Position numbers and translations under genes: made by a program | Part shown: positions 9,785-18,346 of the stretch, one piece after another | Layout of the letters: every line of letters begins with the position of its first letter | Position numbering within the stretch: position 1 is the stretch's first letter | Notes under the pieces: model-generated | What the model was told of the DNA's origin: nothing | Database searches by the model: none | The model's input: the letters and a program-made list of their open reading frames with translations, nothing else | Source of the DNA: Pseudomonas sp. TH31 | Lineage (GTDB): Bacteria > Pseudomonadota > Gammaproteobacteria > Pseudomonadales > Pseudomonadaceae | Length of the DNA stretch: 64,000 bases | NCBI RefSeq assembly: GCF_016650815.1 | Contig: NZ_JAEKEZ010000029.1 | Coordinates: 744,001-808,000, forward strand | Direction of reading: 5' to 3'

Positions 9785-10287
9785 ATGCGCTGGTTGCTTG
9801 CCCTGTTTTGCCTGTCGTTCGTTGTCGTGTCCCAGGCCTCTACCGTGGTGACCCTGGATGGCAAACCCATCGAAAAAGTACTGGTGCTCAAATCCGCCCA
9901 TCAATTGCAATTGATCGCCGATGGCAAACCGCTACGAACCTACCGTATTTCCCTGGGCAAACAACCGAGGGGGCGAAGCTGATGGAAGGCGACAAGCGCA
10001 CGCCGGAGGGTTTTTACTGGGTGGATTGGCGCAAGGTCAGTGACCGTTTTAATCTCGCCATGCACATCTCCTACCCGAACATTGCCGATTCCGCTCGCTC
10101 CCGTCGCGAAGGCGTCGACCCCGGCGGCATGATCATGATCCACGGCACGCCCGACACCTATGACTACCCGGAAAACCTGTTCCACACCCTGGACTGGACT
10201 GACGGCTGCATCGCCATGCGCAACATGGACATGCGCGAGGTCTGGGGACTGGTGCCGGATGGCACGATGATCGAGATTCGACCTTAA
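9785..10287 (+). pseudogene. L,D-transpeptidase (YkuD) family protein, frameshifted as sequenced
   Basis: This looks like a secreted YkuD-type peptidoglycan L,D-transpeptidase of about 167 residues. It has a signal peptide at the start (MRWLLALFCLSFVVVSQAS), and the catalytic region has a conserved histidine in IMIHGTPDTYDYPE and the cysteine in WTDGCIAMRNMDM. The frame breaks in the G-run at 9969-9973. The first frame ends in ...LGKQPRGRS, and the rest continues in another frame from GAKLMEGDKRTPEGFYW. Adding one G rejoins them without loss. I take this as a probable sequencing deletion rather than real decay, because both parts are otherwise well conserved. Confidence 0.8.
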
Positions 10288-10319
10288 CCGCTACCTTCTG
10301 TCGCCCTCAAAAAAATAAA

Positions 10320-10400
10320 TCAAAAGATCGCAGCCTTCGGCAGCTCCTACAGGATTAATACCATTCCCACCTGTAGGAGCTGCCGAAGGCTGCGATCTTT
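10320..10400. repeat. REP inverted pair, family A
   Basis: AGATCGCAGCCTTCGGCAGC and its inverted copy flank a 19-bp loop. It lies between the L,D-transpeptidase gene and the nag promoter region. Confidence 0.9.
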
Positions 10401-10418
10401 GCTTTAAAAGTCCCCGCC

Positions 10419-10525
10419 CGTAATACCACTTAAAGCCAACCCCTACTCAACCCGGCCAATAGACCCGGTTTCCGTACGTCTCGAGCAAAGTGGTCTCATT
10501 GACATGGTATTTAAGTGGTATTACG
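10419..10525. promoter_or_regulatory. paired NagR operator-like sites upstream of nagR
   Basis: CGTAATACCACTTAAA at 10419-10434 is perfectly inverted at 10510-10525 (TTTAAGTGGTATTACG). The centres are 91 bp apart. A further half-site TGGTATT lies at 10505-10511, inside a candidate promoter (TTGACA at 10499-10504). TGGTAT-type half-sites fit GntR/HutC regulators such as NagR. The pairing suggests cooperative binding or DNA looping for autoregulation, which is inferred. Confidence 0.65.
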
Positions 10526-10577
10526 TTTCGCCCTACAACCGGGCGACAACAATCTAATATCCGCATCGGAAACAACC

Positions 10578-11309
10578 ATGAATGACATCCAGGCCCTACG
10601 TCCTGACGACTCCCAGCCGACGCCGCTGTACCTGCAACTGGCGCGCAACCTGGAAGCGGCGATCCACGCCGGCCAATGGAAAGCCGAACAAGCCATGCCG
10701 TCGGAGCGCAGCCTCAGTGAATTGCTGGGCATCTCCCGCGTCACCGCGCGCAAGGCGCTGGAAGTGCTGTTCGAGCAAGGTCTGATCCGCCGCAATCAAG
10801 GTTCCGGCACCTTCATCACTCCACGCCTGGAACAACCGCTGTCGCGCCTCTCCGGTTTCAGCGAAATGCTCCGTCTCAAAGGCTTCGTCCCCGGCTCCCA
10901 GTGGCTGGAGCGGGACATCACGCCGCCGACCCACGAAGAACTGATCCGCCTCGGCCTCTCGCCCAACGACAAGGTCGCGCGGCTCAAACGTCTGCGCAAA
11001 GCCGATGACACGGTGATGGCGATCGAGATGAGCACCCTGCCCGCCTCGATCATTCCCAAGCCGCAAGCGGTGGGCGATTCCCTCTACGAATTCCTCGACG
11101 GCATCGGCAAACCGATCGTCCGCGCCTTGCAGCACATCCAGGCGATCAACGCCTCGGACGAATTCGCCGCACTCGTCGGCATCGCCCCCGGCACCGCCAT
11201 GTTGCTGATGACCCGGGTCGGCTATCTGGAAGACAACACCCCGATTGAAGTCACCGACACCTATTGCCGCAATGACTACTACGACTTTGTTGCAGAGCTG
11301 CGTAGATAA
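10578..11309 (+). CDS. nagR: GntR/HutC family transcriptional regulator NagR
   Basis: This 243-residue repressor has an N-terminal winged helix-turn-helix of the GntR type (PLYLQLARNLEAAI...LSELLGISRVTARKAL) and a C-terminal UTRA effector domain from about residue 95. It heads the GlcNAc operon, so it is very likely NagR, which would be released by GlcNAc-6-P or GlcN-6-P. I chose the ATG at 10578; the longer frame from 10515 runs through the operator region. Twin operator-like repeats sit just upstream. nagA starts 47 bases after the stop. Confidence 0.88.
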   Translation: MNDIQALRPDDSQPTPLYLQLARNLEAAIHAGQWKAEQAMPSERSLSELLGISRVTARKALEVLFEQGLIRRNQGSGTFITPRLEQPLSRLSGFSEMLRLKGFVPGSQWLERDITPPTHEELIRLGLSPNDKVARLKRLRKADDTVMAIEMSTLPASIIPKPQAVGDSLYEFLDGIGKPIVRALQHIQAINASDEFAALVGIAPGTAMLLMTRVGYLEDNTPIEVTDTYCRNDYYDFVAELRR

Positions 11310-11356
11310 AGAGCAGCGCCGCTAAACGGCCTCGCCGCTAAACGAGAATACAGACC

Positions 11357-12463
11357 ATGTCCGAAGACAACATCCTTACTGCCCACGGCTGGGTTCGCGG
11401 CCGGCTGATTCACCAACACGGCAAAGTCGTGTCCATCGAAGGTGTGCCCTGCGATCCGGCCGACAACGACCTGCCTTACCTGCTACCGGGTTTCATCGAC
11501 CTGCACGTTCACGGTGGCGGCGGCAAAGACATCATGGAAGGCGCGACAGCCTTCGAAACCATCACCAAAACCCACCTGCGATTCGGCACGACCTCGCTGC
11601 TGGCGACCACCATGACCGCGCCGTCGGAAGAGATTTCCAGCGTGCTCAAAGCCGTCGGCGAATACTGCGAGCAGCGGCCAAAAGGCAGCGCCCGAGTGCT
11701 CGGCGTGCACCTCGAAGGCCCGTACATCAATCCCGGCAAACTCGGCGCCCAACCGAATTTCGCCCACACGGCATTGATGGCCGAAGTCGAGGAATACCTG
11801 GCGCTGGCGCCGATCCGGGTGATCACCATCGCCCCGGAAATCGCCGGCCACGACGGTTTGATCCGCGCCCTCAGCGCTCGCGGCGTGCGCATGCAAATTG
11901 GTCATACCCTCGGCAGTTACGAGGAAGGCGTCGCCGCACTCGACGCCGGCGCCACCAGTTTTACCCACCTCTACAACGCCATGAGCCCGCTGCATCACCG
12001 CGAGCCGGGCATCGTTGGCGCGGCGCTGGCCCACGCCAAATACGCCGAGCTGATTCCGGATTTGCTGCACGTACACCCCGGCGCGATGCGCGTGGCCCTG
12101 CGTTCGATCCCGTGCCTGTATTGCGTCACCGATTCCACCGCTGCCGCTGGTATGCCCGATGGTGAATACAAGCTCGGCAGCCATACCGTGACCAAATGCC
12201 TGGGCGGTGTGCGCCTGGCCGACGGCACCCTCGCCGGGAGCACCCTGACCATGGATCAGGCCCTGCGCAACCTGGTGAAGATCGGTTTGCCGATCGCCGA
12301 AGCCTCGCAACGTCTTTCGCAATTCCCCGCCGACTACCTCGGCATCACCGAACGCGGCCGCCTGCAACCCGGTAGCTGGGCCGACTGCGTGCGGCTGGAT
12401 CGCTCACTCACACTGACCGCCGTCATGGTCGAAGGAGAAGACATTGACTTCAAAAATGCTTGA
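11357..12463 (+). CDS. nagA: N-acetylglucosamine-6-phosphate deacetylase NagA
   Basis: NagA deacetylates GlcNAc-6-P to GlcN-6-P. The 368-residue amidohydrolase shows the family marks in order: DLHVHGGGG near residue 52, the metal-binding glutamate in GVHLEGPYINPG, histidines in IGHTLGSYEEG and FTHLYNAMSPLHHREPG, and the catalytic aspartate in CVTDSTAAAGMPDG. It is the first catabolic gene of the operon. Its 3' end overlaps the start of the SIS gene by 20 bases, which implies translational coupling. Confidence 0.95.
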   Translation: MSEDNILTAHGWVRGRLIHQHGKVVSIEGVPCDPADNDLPYLLPGFIDLHVHGGGGKDIMEGATAFETITKTHLRFGTTSLLATTMTAPSEEISSVLKAVGEYCEQRPKGSARVLGVHLEGPYINPGKLGAQPNFAHTALMAEVEEYLALAPIRVITIAPEIAGHDGLIRALSARGVRMQIGHTLGSYEEGVAALDAGATSFTHLYNAMSPLHHREPGIVGAALAHAKYAELIPDLLHVHPGAMRVALRSIPCLYCVTDSTAAAGMPDGEYKLGSHTVTKCLGGVRLADGTLAGSTLTMDQALRNLVKIGLPIAEASQRLSQFPADYLGITERGRLQPGSWADCVRLDRSLTLTAVMVEGEDIDFKNA

Positions 12464-13466
12464 AGAGGCGCTGTCCTCGTTCGAGGCCGTGCAAGCCCAA
12501 TTGCAGCAACTCGACCCGCAGATGATCGAGATCGCCGCACGCCTGCGCCGTCAGCCGCCGCAAGTGGCGATGACCGTCGCCCGTGGCAGCTCCGACCACG
12601 CGGCGAGTTACTTCGCCTACCTGACCATGCAACAACTGGGCATCCCGGTGGCGTCGTTGCCGATGTCGGTGGTGACCATGCAACAGGCGCCGTTGAAGGT
12701 CAGTGGCCAGGTCGCGTTTGCCTTCTCGCAATCGGGTCAAAGCCCGGACCTGGTGAACAGCCTGCGTCTGTTGCGCAAACGCGGCGCCCTGAGCATTTCC
12801 ATGGTCAACGCCGAGGGTTCGCCGCTGGAAGCCGCGTGTGAATTCAGCCTGCCGCTGTTGGCCGGCATCGAAAGCAGTGTCGCCGCGACCAAGAGTTTTA
12901 TCGCCACCCTCAGCGCCAGTGCCCGACTGATCGCCCACTGGAAAGACGACGTGGAATTGCTCGAGGCCGGCAACGCACTGCCCCAAGGTCTGCGCGAGGC
13001 GGCGCAGCAGGATTGGAGCCTGGCCATCGATGCCTTGCGCGATTGCCAGCGCCTGATGGTCATCGGCCGTGGCGCCGGTTTTGCCATCGCCCAGGAAGCC
13101 GCGCTGAAATTCAAGGAAACCTCGGCGATCCAGGCCGAAGCCTTCAGCAGCGCCGAAGTCCGTCACGGCCCGATGGCGTTGATTGGCGAGCAATACCCGC
13201 TGCTGGTGTTCGCTCCGCGCGGTGCCGAGCAGGCCGGTTTGCTGAGTCTGGCCGCCGACATGCGCCAGCGCGGCGCCCGGGTATTGCTGGCCGCGCCGGA
13301 TGACATCACTGAGCGTGACCTGACCCTGACCCGCGCCGAGCACCCGGCCCTCGACCCGATTCTGGCGATCCAGAGTTTCTACGTGATGGCCGCCGGTTTG
13401 GCCGTCGCCCGCGGCATGGACCCGGACCAGCCACGGCATTTGAGCAAAGTCACGCGTACCCATTGA
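12444..13466 (+). CDS. SIS-domain glucosamine-6-phosphate deaminase/isomerase (NagB-II type)
   Basis: This 340-residue protein has two SIS (sugar isomerase) domains and lacks the GlmS glutaminase domain. Motifs include ARGSSDHAASY, SQSGQSPD and GRGAGFAIAQEAALK...EVRHGPMAL. In GlcNAc operons without a classical NagB, this protein converts GlcN-6-P to fructose-6-P and ammonia. The TTG at 12444 is chosen as start because GGAG lies 6-7 bases upstream; the ATG at 12456 is too far from it. It overlaps the end of nagA, and a REP element separates it from nagF in the same operon. Confidence 0.88.
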   Translation: MTSKMLEEALSSFEAVQAQLQQLDPQMIEIAARLRRQPPQVAMTVARGSSDHAASYFAYLTMQQLGIPVASLPMSVVTMQQAPLKVSGQVAFAFSQSGQSPDLVNSLRLLRKRGALSISMVNAEGSPLEAACEFSLPLLAGIESSVAATKSFIATLSASARLIAHWKDDVELLEAGNALPQGLREAAQQDWSLAIDALRDCQRLMVIGRGAGFAIAQEAALKFKETSAIQAEAFSSAEVRHGPMALIGEQYPLLVFAPRGAEQAGLLSLAADMRQRGARVLLAAPDDITERDLTLTRAEHPALDPILAIQSFYVMAAGLAVARGMDPDQPRHLSKVTRTH

Positions 13467-13501
13467 GTCCAACGCATCTTTGATGGCGGCCGAATAACCC
13501 G

Positions 13502-13597
13502 GTAGGAGCTGCGTAGGAGCTGTCGAGTGAAACGAGGCTGCGATCTTTTGATCTTAAAAAACAAAATCAAAAGATCGCAGCCTTCGGCAGCTCCTAC
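13502..13597. repeat. hybrid REP pair inside the nag operon
   Basis: This is a family A REP pair whose arms belong to two variants: the left has GTCGAGTGAAACGAGGCTGC, the right has the shorter GCAGCCTTCGGCAGC form. The left end also carries a partial duplication of GTAGGAGCTG. The arms therefore pair imperfectly. It lies between the SIS gene and nagF. Confidence 0.88.
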
Positions 13598-13651
13598 GGG
13601 GACCGGGCAGGCGCTGTACCGAACCGTAGTTTTTACTGATGAGACCGAGCC

Positions 13652-16168
13652 ATGCACAACAATAATAAAGAGCTGACCTTAAGCGCCCCGCTCAGCGGCC
13701 CGGTGCTCACGCTCGCCAAAGTCCCGGACCCGGTGTTCGCCAGCGGCGCCATGGGTGACGGGATCGCCATCGACCCGCTGAACGACACGCTGCATGCACC
13801 CTGCGCCGGTGTCGTGGTGCACGTCGCCCGCACCGGCCACGCCATCACCTTGCGCGCCGACAACGGCGCCGAATTGCTCCTGCACCTGGGCCTCGACACC
13901 GTCGAGCTGCAAGGCGAAGGCTTCTCGGTGCTGGTCAAGGAAGGCGCGCGGGTCAGCAATGGCCAGCCGTTATTACGCTATGACCTGGACAAGGTCGCGC
14001 AACAGTGCAAAAGCCTGGTCAGCCTGATGATCCTGACCAACAGCCAGGACTTTCAGGCGCGACCGATCACGTTGAAACCGGTAAAGGTCGGCGATCCACT
14101 GCTGCATATCGTTCAGCGACTGGCCAATGGTGCGCAGGCTGACGTCGAGGTTTGCGGCATCGAAGTTCACGGCCACGTGCACGTCGCTCATCGCGGTGGG
14201 TTGCATGCTCGGCCAGCGGCGCTGATTCGCCAGACCGCACAAGGTTTCAAGAGCAAGTCGCGGCTGCATTTCGCCGGCAAGTCGGCGTCTTGCGACAGCT
14301 TGATCGGGCTCATGAGCCTGGCTGTCGGTGAACAGGAAGAAGTTCAAGTCAGCACTCAGGGCCCGGATGCTAAAGCGGCGTTGCAAGCGTTGTTGACCGC
14401 GCTATCCACAGCCCTGGCCGAAGACAGTCACGCGGCGGCGGCGGCACCGATTGCCCAGCGTCATCGCGCAGTTGAAGCGGGTGTGTTGCACGGTGTTTGC
14501 GCGTCGCCCGGCCTGGTCGCAGGACCATTGTTTCAGCTGAACGCGATCAGCCTGCCCGTGGACGCCGGCAGCCACGATCCCGAGCAACAACTGCACGCCC
14601 TCGACACTGCGCTGAACGTCGTGCGCAGCGACATCGACCACACCCTGACCCAAGCCAGAAAGCACAAAAACACCGACGAAGAAGCGATCTTCGCCGCGCA
14701 CCTGGCCTTGCTCGAAGACCCGGCTTTGCTGGACGCCGCTGCGCAATCAATCGACCAGGGCATGGCCGCAACCCACGCATGGAGCCAATCGATCGACGTG
14801 CAATGCGACGTCCTTCAGCAACTCGGCAGCGCATTGCTGGCCGAACGCGCCAACGATTTGCGCGACCTCAAGCAACGGGTGCTGCGTGCCCTGCTGGGTG
14901 AAGCCTGGCACTACGACGTGCCGGCCGGCGCCATCGTCGTCGCCCACGAACTAACGCCTTCGGACTTGCTGCAACTGAGCCAGCAAGGTGTCGCTGGATT
15001 GTGTATGGCGACGGGCGGCGCGACGTCTCACGTGGCGATTCTGGCTCGCGGCAAAGGTCTGCCGTGCATGGTTGCGCTGGGTTCGGCGCTGCTGGATCAG
15101 AAGCAAGGCCAAGCGGTGGTGCTGGATGCCGACGGCGGTCGCCTCGAACTGACGCCGACCGCCGAGCGCCTGGCCGAGGTGCGTCAGGCACAACTCGATC
15201 AGCAACAACGTCGCACCGAGCAACAGGCCCAGGCGCACACCCCGGCGCGGACCCTCGACGGCGTGCTCATTGAAGTCGCCGCCAATGTGGCATCAAGTTC
15301 TGAAGCAGCCGATGCGTTGGCCAATGGCGCCGATGGCGTCGGCCTGCTGCGCACCGAATTTCTCTTCGTCGACCGCAACACCGCGCCGGACGAACAGGAG
15401 CAGCGCCTCGCCTACCAAGCCGTGCTCGACGCCATGGGCGACAAGTCGGTGATCATCCGCACTATCGATGTCGGCGGCGACAAGCAACTCGACTATCTGC
15501 CGCTGCCGATTGAAGCCAACCCGGTACTCGGCCTGCGCGGCATTCGCCTGGCTCAGGTGCGGCCGGAACTGCTCGATCAGCAACTGCGTGCGCTGTTACA
15601 CGTCAGTCCGTTGTCGCGCTGCCGGATCCTGTTACCGATGGTCACTGAAGTCGATGAGCTGCTGCACATCCGCCAACGCCTCGATGCCTTGTGCATCGAG
15701 TTGGAGCTGACCCAACGCCCGGAACTGGGCGTGATGATCGAAGTCCCGGCCGCCGCACTCCTGGCCGAGCAGCTTGCAGAGCATGCGGACTTTCTGTCCA
15801 TCGGCACCAACGATTTGTCCCAGTACACGTTGGCCATGGACCGCGACCACGCCGGCCTCGCTTCGCGGGTCGATGCGCTGCATCCAGCGCTGCTGCGATT
15901 GATCGCCCAGACCTGCGCCGGCGCAGCGGTGCATAACCGTTGGGTCGGGGTTTGCGGTGCACTGGCCTCCGATCCGCTGGCCACACCGGTATTGATTGGC
16001 CTGGGGGTCAGCGAGTTGTCGGTCAGCCCGGTGCAGATCGGTGAAATCAAGGACCGCGTCCGTCGTCTGGACCTGAGCGAATGCCGACGCATCAGCCAGG
16101 GCCTGCTCAAGTTGAGTAGCGCTAGCGCGGTGCGTCACGCCTGTCACCAACATTGGCCTCTGAGCTGA
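13652..16168 (+). CDS. nagF: PTS multiphosphoryl protein EIIA-HPr-EI (NagF)
   Basis: This 838-residue fusion carries a full phosphoryl relay for GlcNAc uptake. An EIIA-Glc domain at about 1-150 has the phosphorylated His78 in LLLHLGLDTVEL. An HPr domain at about 172-258 has His185 in GLHARPA. Enzyme I from about 285 to the end has His460 in GGATSHVAILARG and the PEP-binding region SIGTNDLSQYTLAMDRDH. Phosphate passes from PEP through these to NagE. It follows the SIS gene in the nag operon, and nagE starts 40 bases downstream. Confidence 0.95.
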   Translation: MHNNNKELTLSAPLSGPVLTLAKVPDPVFASGAMGDGIAIDPLNDTLHAPCAGVVVHVARTGHAITLRADNGAELLLHLGLDTVELQGEGFSVLVKEGARVSNGQPLLRYDLDKVAQQCKSLVSLMILTNSQDFQARPITLKPVKVGDPLLHIVQRLANGAQADVEVCGIEVHGHVHVAHRGGLHARPAALIRQTAQGFKSKSRLHFAGKSASCDSLIGLMSLAVGEQEEVQVSTQGPDAKAALQALLTALSTALAEDSHAAAAAPIAQRHRAVEAGVLHGVCASPGLVAGPLFQLNAISLPVDAGSHDPEQQLHALDTALNVVRSDIDHTLTQARKHKNTDEEAIFAAHLALLEDPALLDAAAQSIDQGMAATHAWSQSIDVQCDVLQQLGSALLAERANDLRDLKQRVLRALLGEAWHYDVPAGAIVVAHELTPSDLLQLSQQGVAGLCMATGGATSHVAILARGKGLPCMVALGSALLDQKQGQAVVLDADGGRLELTPTAERLAEVRQAQLDQQQRRTEQQAQAHTPARTLDGVLIEVAANVASSSEAADALANGADGVGLLRTEFLFVDRNTAPDEQEQRLAYQAVLDAMGDKSVIIRTIDVGGDKQLDYLPLPIEANPVLGLRGIRLAQVRPELLDQQLRALLHVSPLSRCRILLPMVTEVDELLHIRQRLDALCIELELTQRPELGVMIEVPAAALLAEQLAEHADFLSIGTNDLSQYTLAMDRDHAGLASRVDALHPALLRLIAQTCAGAAVHNRWVGVCGALASDPLATPVLIGLGVSELSVSPVQIGEIKDRVRRLDLSECRRISQGLLKLSSASAVRHACHQHWPLS

Positions 16169-16208
16169 ACAGCAGCTCTAAAACAAAAAGAACACAGGGA
16201 GAACCGCC

Positions 16209-17918
16209 ATGTACCAATACTTTATCGAAGGCCTGCAGCGCCTCGGCCGCGCGCTGATGCTGCCGATCGCGATCCTGCCGATCGCCGGCCTGTTGCTGCG
16301 CCTGGGCGACACCGACCTGCTGAACATCGCGATCATCCACGACGCCGGTCAGGTGATCTTCGCCAACCTGGCGATGATCTTCGCCATCGGCATCGCGGTC
16401 GGCTTCGCCAAGGACAACAACGGCACCGCAGGCCTTGCCGGGGTGATTGGTTACCTGGTGATGATCTCCACGCTCAAGGTGCTCGATGCAAGCATCAACA
16501 TGGGCATGCTCGCCGGGATCGTCAGCGGCTTGATGGCCGGCGCGCTGTATAACCGCTTCAAGGACATCAAGCTGCCGGAGTACCTGGCGTTCTTCGGCGG
16601 GCGGCGCTTCGTGCCGATTGTCACCGGTTTTGCCGCCGTTGGCCTGGGCCTGGTCTTCGGCCTGATCTGGCCGCCGATCCAGCAAGGCATCAACAGCTTC
16701 GGCGCATTGATGATGGAAAGCGGCAGTTTCGGCGCGTTCGTCTTCGGCGTGTTCAATCGCCTGCTGATCGTCACCGGCCTGCACCATATCCTCAACAACA
16801 TGGCGTGGTTCGTGTTCGGTAACTTCACCGACCCGACCACCGGTGCCATCGTCACCGGCGACCTGTCGCGTTACTTTGCCGGCGACCCGAAAGGCGGCCA
16901 GTTCATGACCGGCATGTTCCCGATGATGATCTTCGGCCTGCCCGCCGCGTGCCTGGCGATGTATCGCAATGCCCTGCCGGAACGCCGCAAAGTGATGGGC
17001 GGGATTTTTCTGTCGATGGCATTGACCTCGTTTTTGACCGGAGTGACTGAACCGATCGAATTTGCCTTCATGTTCCTCGCACCGATGTTGTACCTGGTGC
17101 ATGCGCTGCTGACGGGTTTGTCGATGGCCATCACCAACGCCTTGAATATCCATTTAGGCTTCACCTTCTCCGGTGGCTTCATCGACATGGTGCTGGGTTG
17201 GGGTAAATCCACCAATGGCTGGCTGGTGGTTCCGGTAGGGTTGGCGTATGCCGCGATCTACTACGTGGTGTTTGATTTCTGCATTCGCCGCTTCAACCTC
17301 AAGACACCGGGGCGTGAAGATGTGCCGACTGGCGACAAAGTCGTGTTCGCTGAAAACGAAAGGGCCGCGGCGTATATCAAGGCGCTGGGCGGTGCAGAGA
17401 ATCTGATCACTGTGGGTGCATGTACCACCCGGCTGCGGCTGGACATGGTGGATCGCAACAAGGCAAACGATGCGCAGTTGAAAGCGCTGGGGGCGATGGC
17501 GGTAGTTCGGCCCGGCAAGGGCGGGAGCTTGCAGGTGGTGGTCGGCCCGTTGGCCGACAGCATTGCTGATGAGATGCGGTTGGCGATGCCGGCGCTGGGC
17601 CGCACAGTCATCACTGCGCCCGTAGCGGTTGTCGAGGTGATAAAACCTGTCGCGGTGCCGGAAGCGCAACAGTGGCTGAGTGCGCTGGGAGGCGGGGAAA
17701 ATGTGTTGCGGATGGATTGCATCGCCATGACCCGGATCCGCTTGCAACTGGCGGATGGCAAGGCGTTGTCGGAGTGTCAGTTGAAGGAATTGGGATGCCA
17801 TGGCGTCAGCCAATTCGAGGGCGGGGTTTGGCATTTGTTGATTGGCGACAAGGCGCCGAGTTTGAGTGAGGCGTTGGAGGCGTTAGTGAATCGTAGCGAG
17901 GTGAGTGCGAAGGTTTAG
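16209..17918 (+). CDS. nagE: PTS N-acetylglucosamine transporter EIICB (NagE)
   Basis: NagE imports GlcNAc and phosphorylates it. The 569-residue protein has an EIIC membrane domain (about residues 1-375, with GLTEPIEFAF-type motif VTEPIEFAFMFLAP). Two EIIB-like domains follow in tandem. The first has the active-site Cys405 (GACTTRLRLDM). The second, shorter one has Cys504 (MDCIAMTRIRLQL). The phosphate donor is the EIIA domain of NagF upstream. A bidirectional terminator follows 49 bases after the stop. Confidence 0.94.
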   Translation: MYQYFIEGLQRLGRALMLPIAILPIAGLLLRLGDTDLLNIAIIHDAGQVIFANLAMIFAIGIAVGFAKDNNGTAGLAGVIGYLVMISTLKVLDASINMGMLAGIVSGLMAGALYNRFKDIKLPEYLAFFGGRRFVPIVTGFAAVGLGLVFGLIWPPIQQGINSFGALMMESGSFGAFVFGVFNRLLIVTGLHHILNNMAWFVFGNFTDPTTGAIVTGDLSRYFAGDPKGGQFMTGMFPMMIFGLPAACLAMYRNALPERRKVMGGIFLSMALTSFLTGVTEPIEFAFMFLAPMLYLVHALLTGLSMAITNALNIHLGFTFSGGFIDMVLGWGKSTNGWLVVPVGLAYAAIYYVVFDFCIRRFNLKTPGREDVPTGDKVVFAENERAAAYIKALGGAENLITVGACTTRLRLDMVDRNKANDAQLKALGAMAVVRPGKGGSLQVVVGPLADSIADEMRLAMPALGRTVITAPVAVVEVIKPVAVPEAQQWLSALGGGENVLRMDCIAMTRIRLQLADGKALSECQLKELGCHGVSQFEGGVWHLLIGDKAPSLSEALEALVNRSEVSAKV

Positions 17919-17962
17919 AGGGTTGGCGCTGCTTAGCCCGCGAAGAGGCCCGCCCAGACAAC

Positions 17963-17996
17963 AAAAAACCCGCTGATTTTCATCAGCGGGTTTCTC
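17963..17996. terminator. bidirectional terminator after nagE
   Basis: The stem ACCCGCTGAT/ATCAGCGGGT has a 4-base loop. It is preceded by A6 and followed by a T-rich stretch, so it can work for nagE on the plus strand and the NIF3-like gene on the minus strand. Confidence 0.85.
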
Positions 17997-18015
17997 GTTT
18001 CAGCAGCCAGGAGGA

Positions 18016-18326
18016 TCAGAAATCCTCCAACCGCCACACCTCATAAGCCGGCGTCTCATAGGGATGGCTTTCTTTCAAAGCCACCACCACCGCCCGAATC
18101 GACTCATCGCTGGCCACCAGCTCAACCTTCCACTCCTCAACCTGCTCGACCTGCCCCGCTTCCCCAATAAACGGCTGACTGCCATCCAAAGGTCGAAACT
18201 GGCCAAGGCCGAGCACTTGCCAGGCGCAATGGTCGTAGGCACCGATCCGCCCGCCACCGGCGGCGAACACGGCACTTTTGACCTGTTCCACATGACTGGC
18301 CGGAACAAAAAGGAAAGCTTGTACAT
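18016..18326 (-). pseudogene. NIF3-like (YqfO C-terminal type) small protein, frameshifted as sequenced
   Basis: The gene should encode about 103 residues resembling the stand-alone NIF3/YqfO middle-domain proteins, with GGGRIGAYDHCAWQVLGLGQ then PFIGEAGQVEQVEEWKVEL and SHPYETPAYEV. The ATG at 18326 opens MYKLSFL, but the frame breaks in the A5 run at 18307-18311 (T5 on the coding strand). One extra T gives MYKLSFFVPASHVEQVKSAV, a natural start for the family. The remaining 91 residues are intact. Biochemical function is unknown; metal or regulatory roles have been proposed for relatives. Confidence 0.75.
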
Positions 18327-18346
18327 AGCTCTCAGCTCACCCGCTT

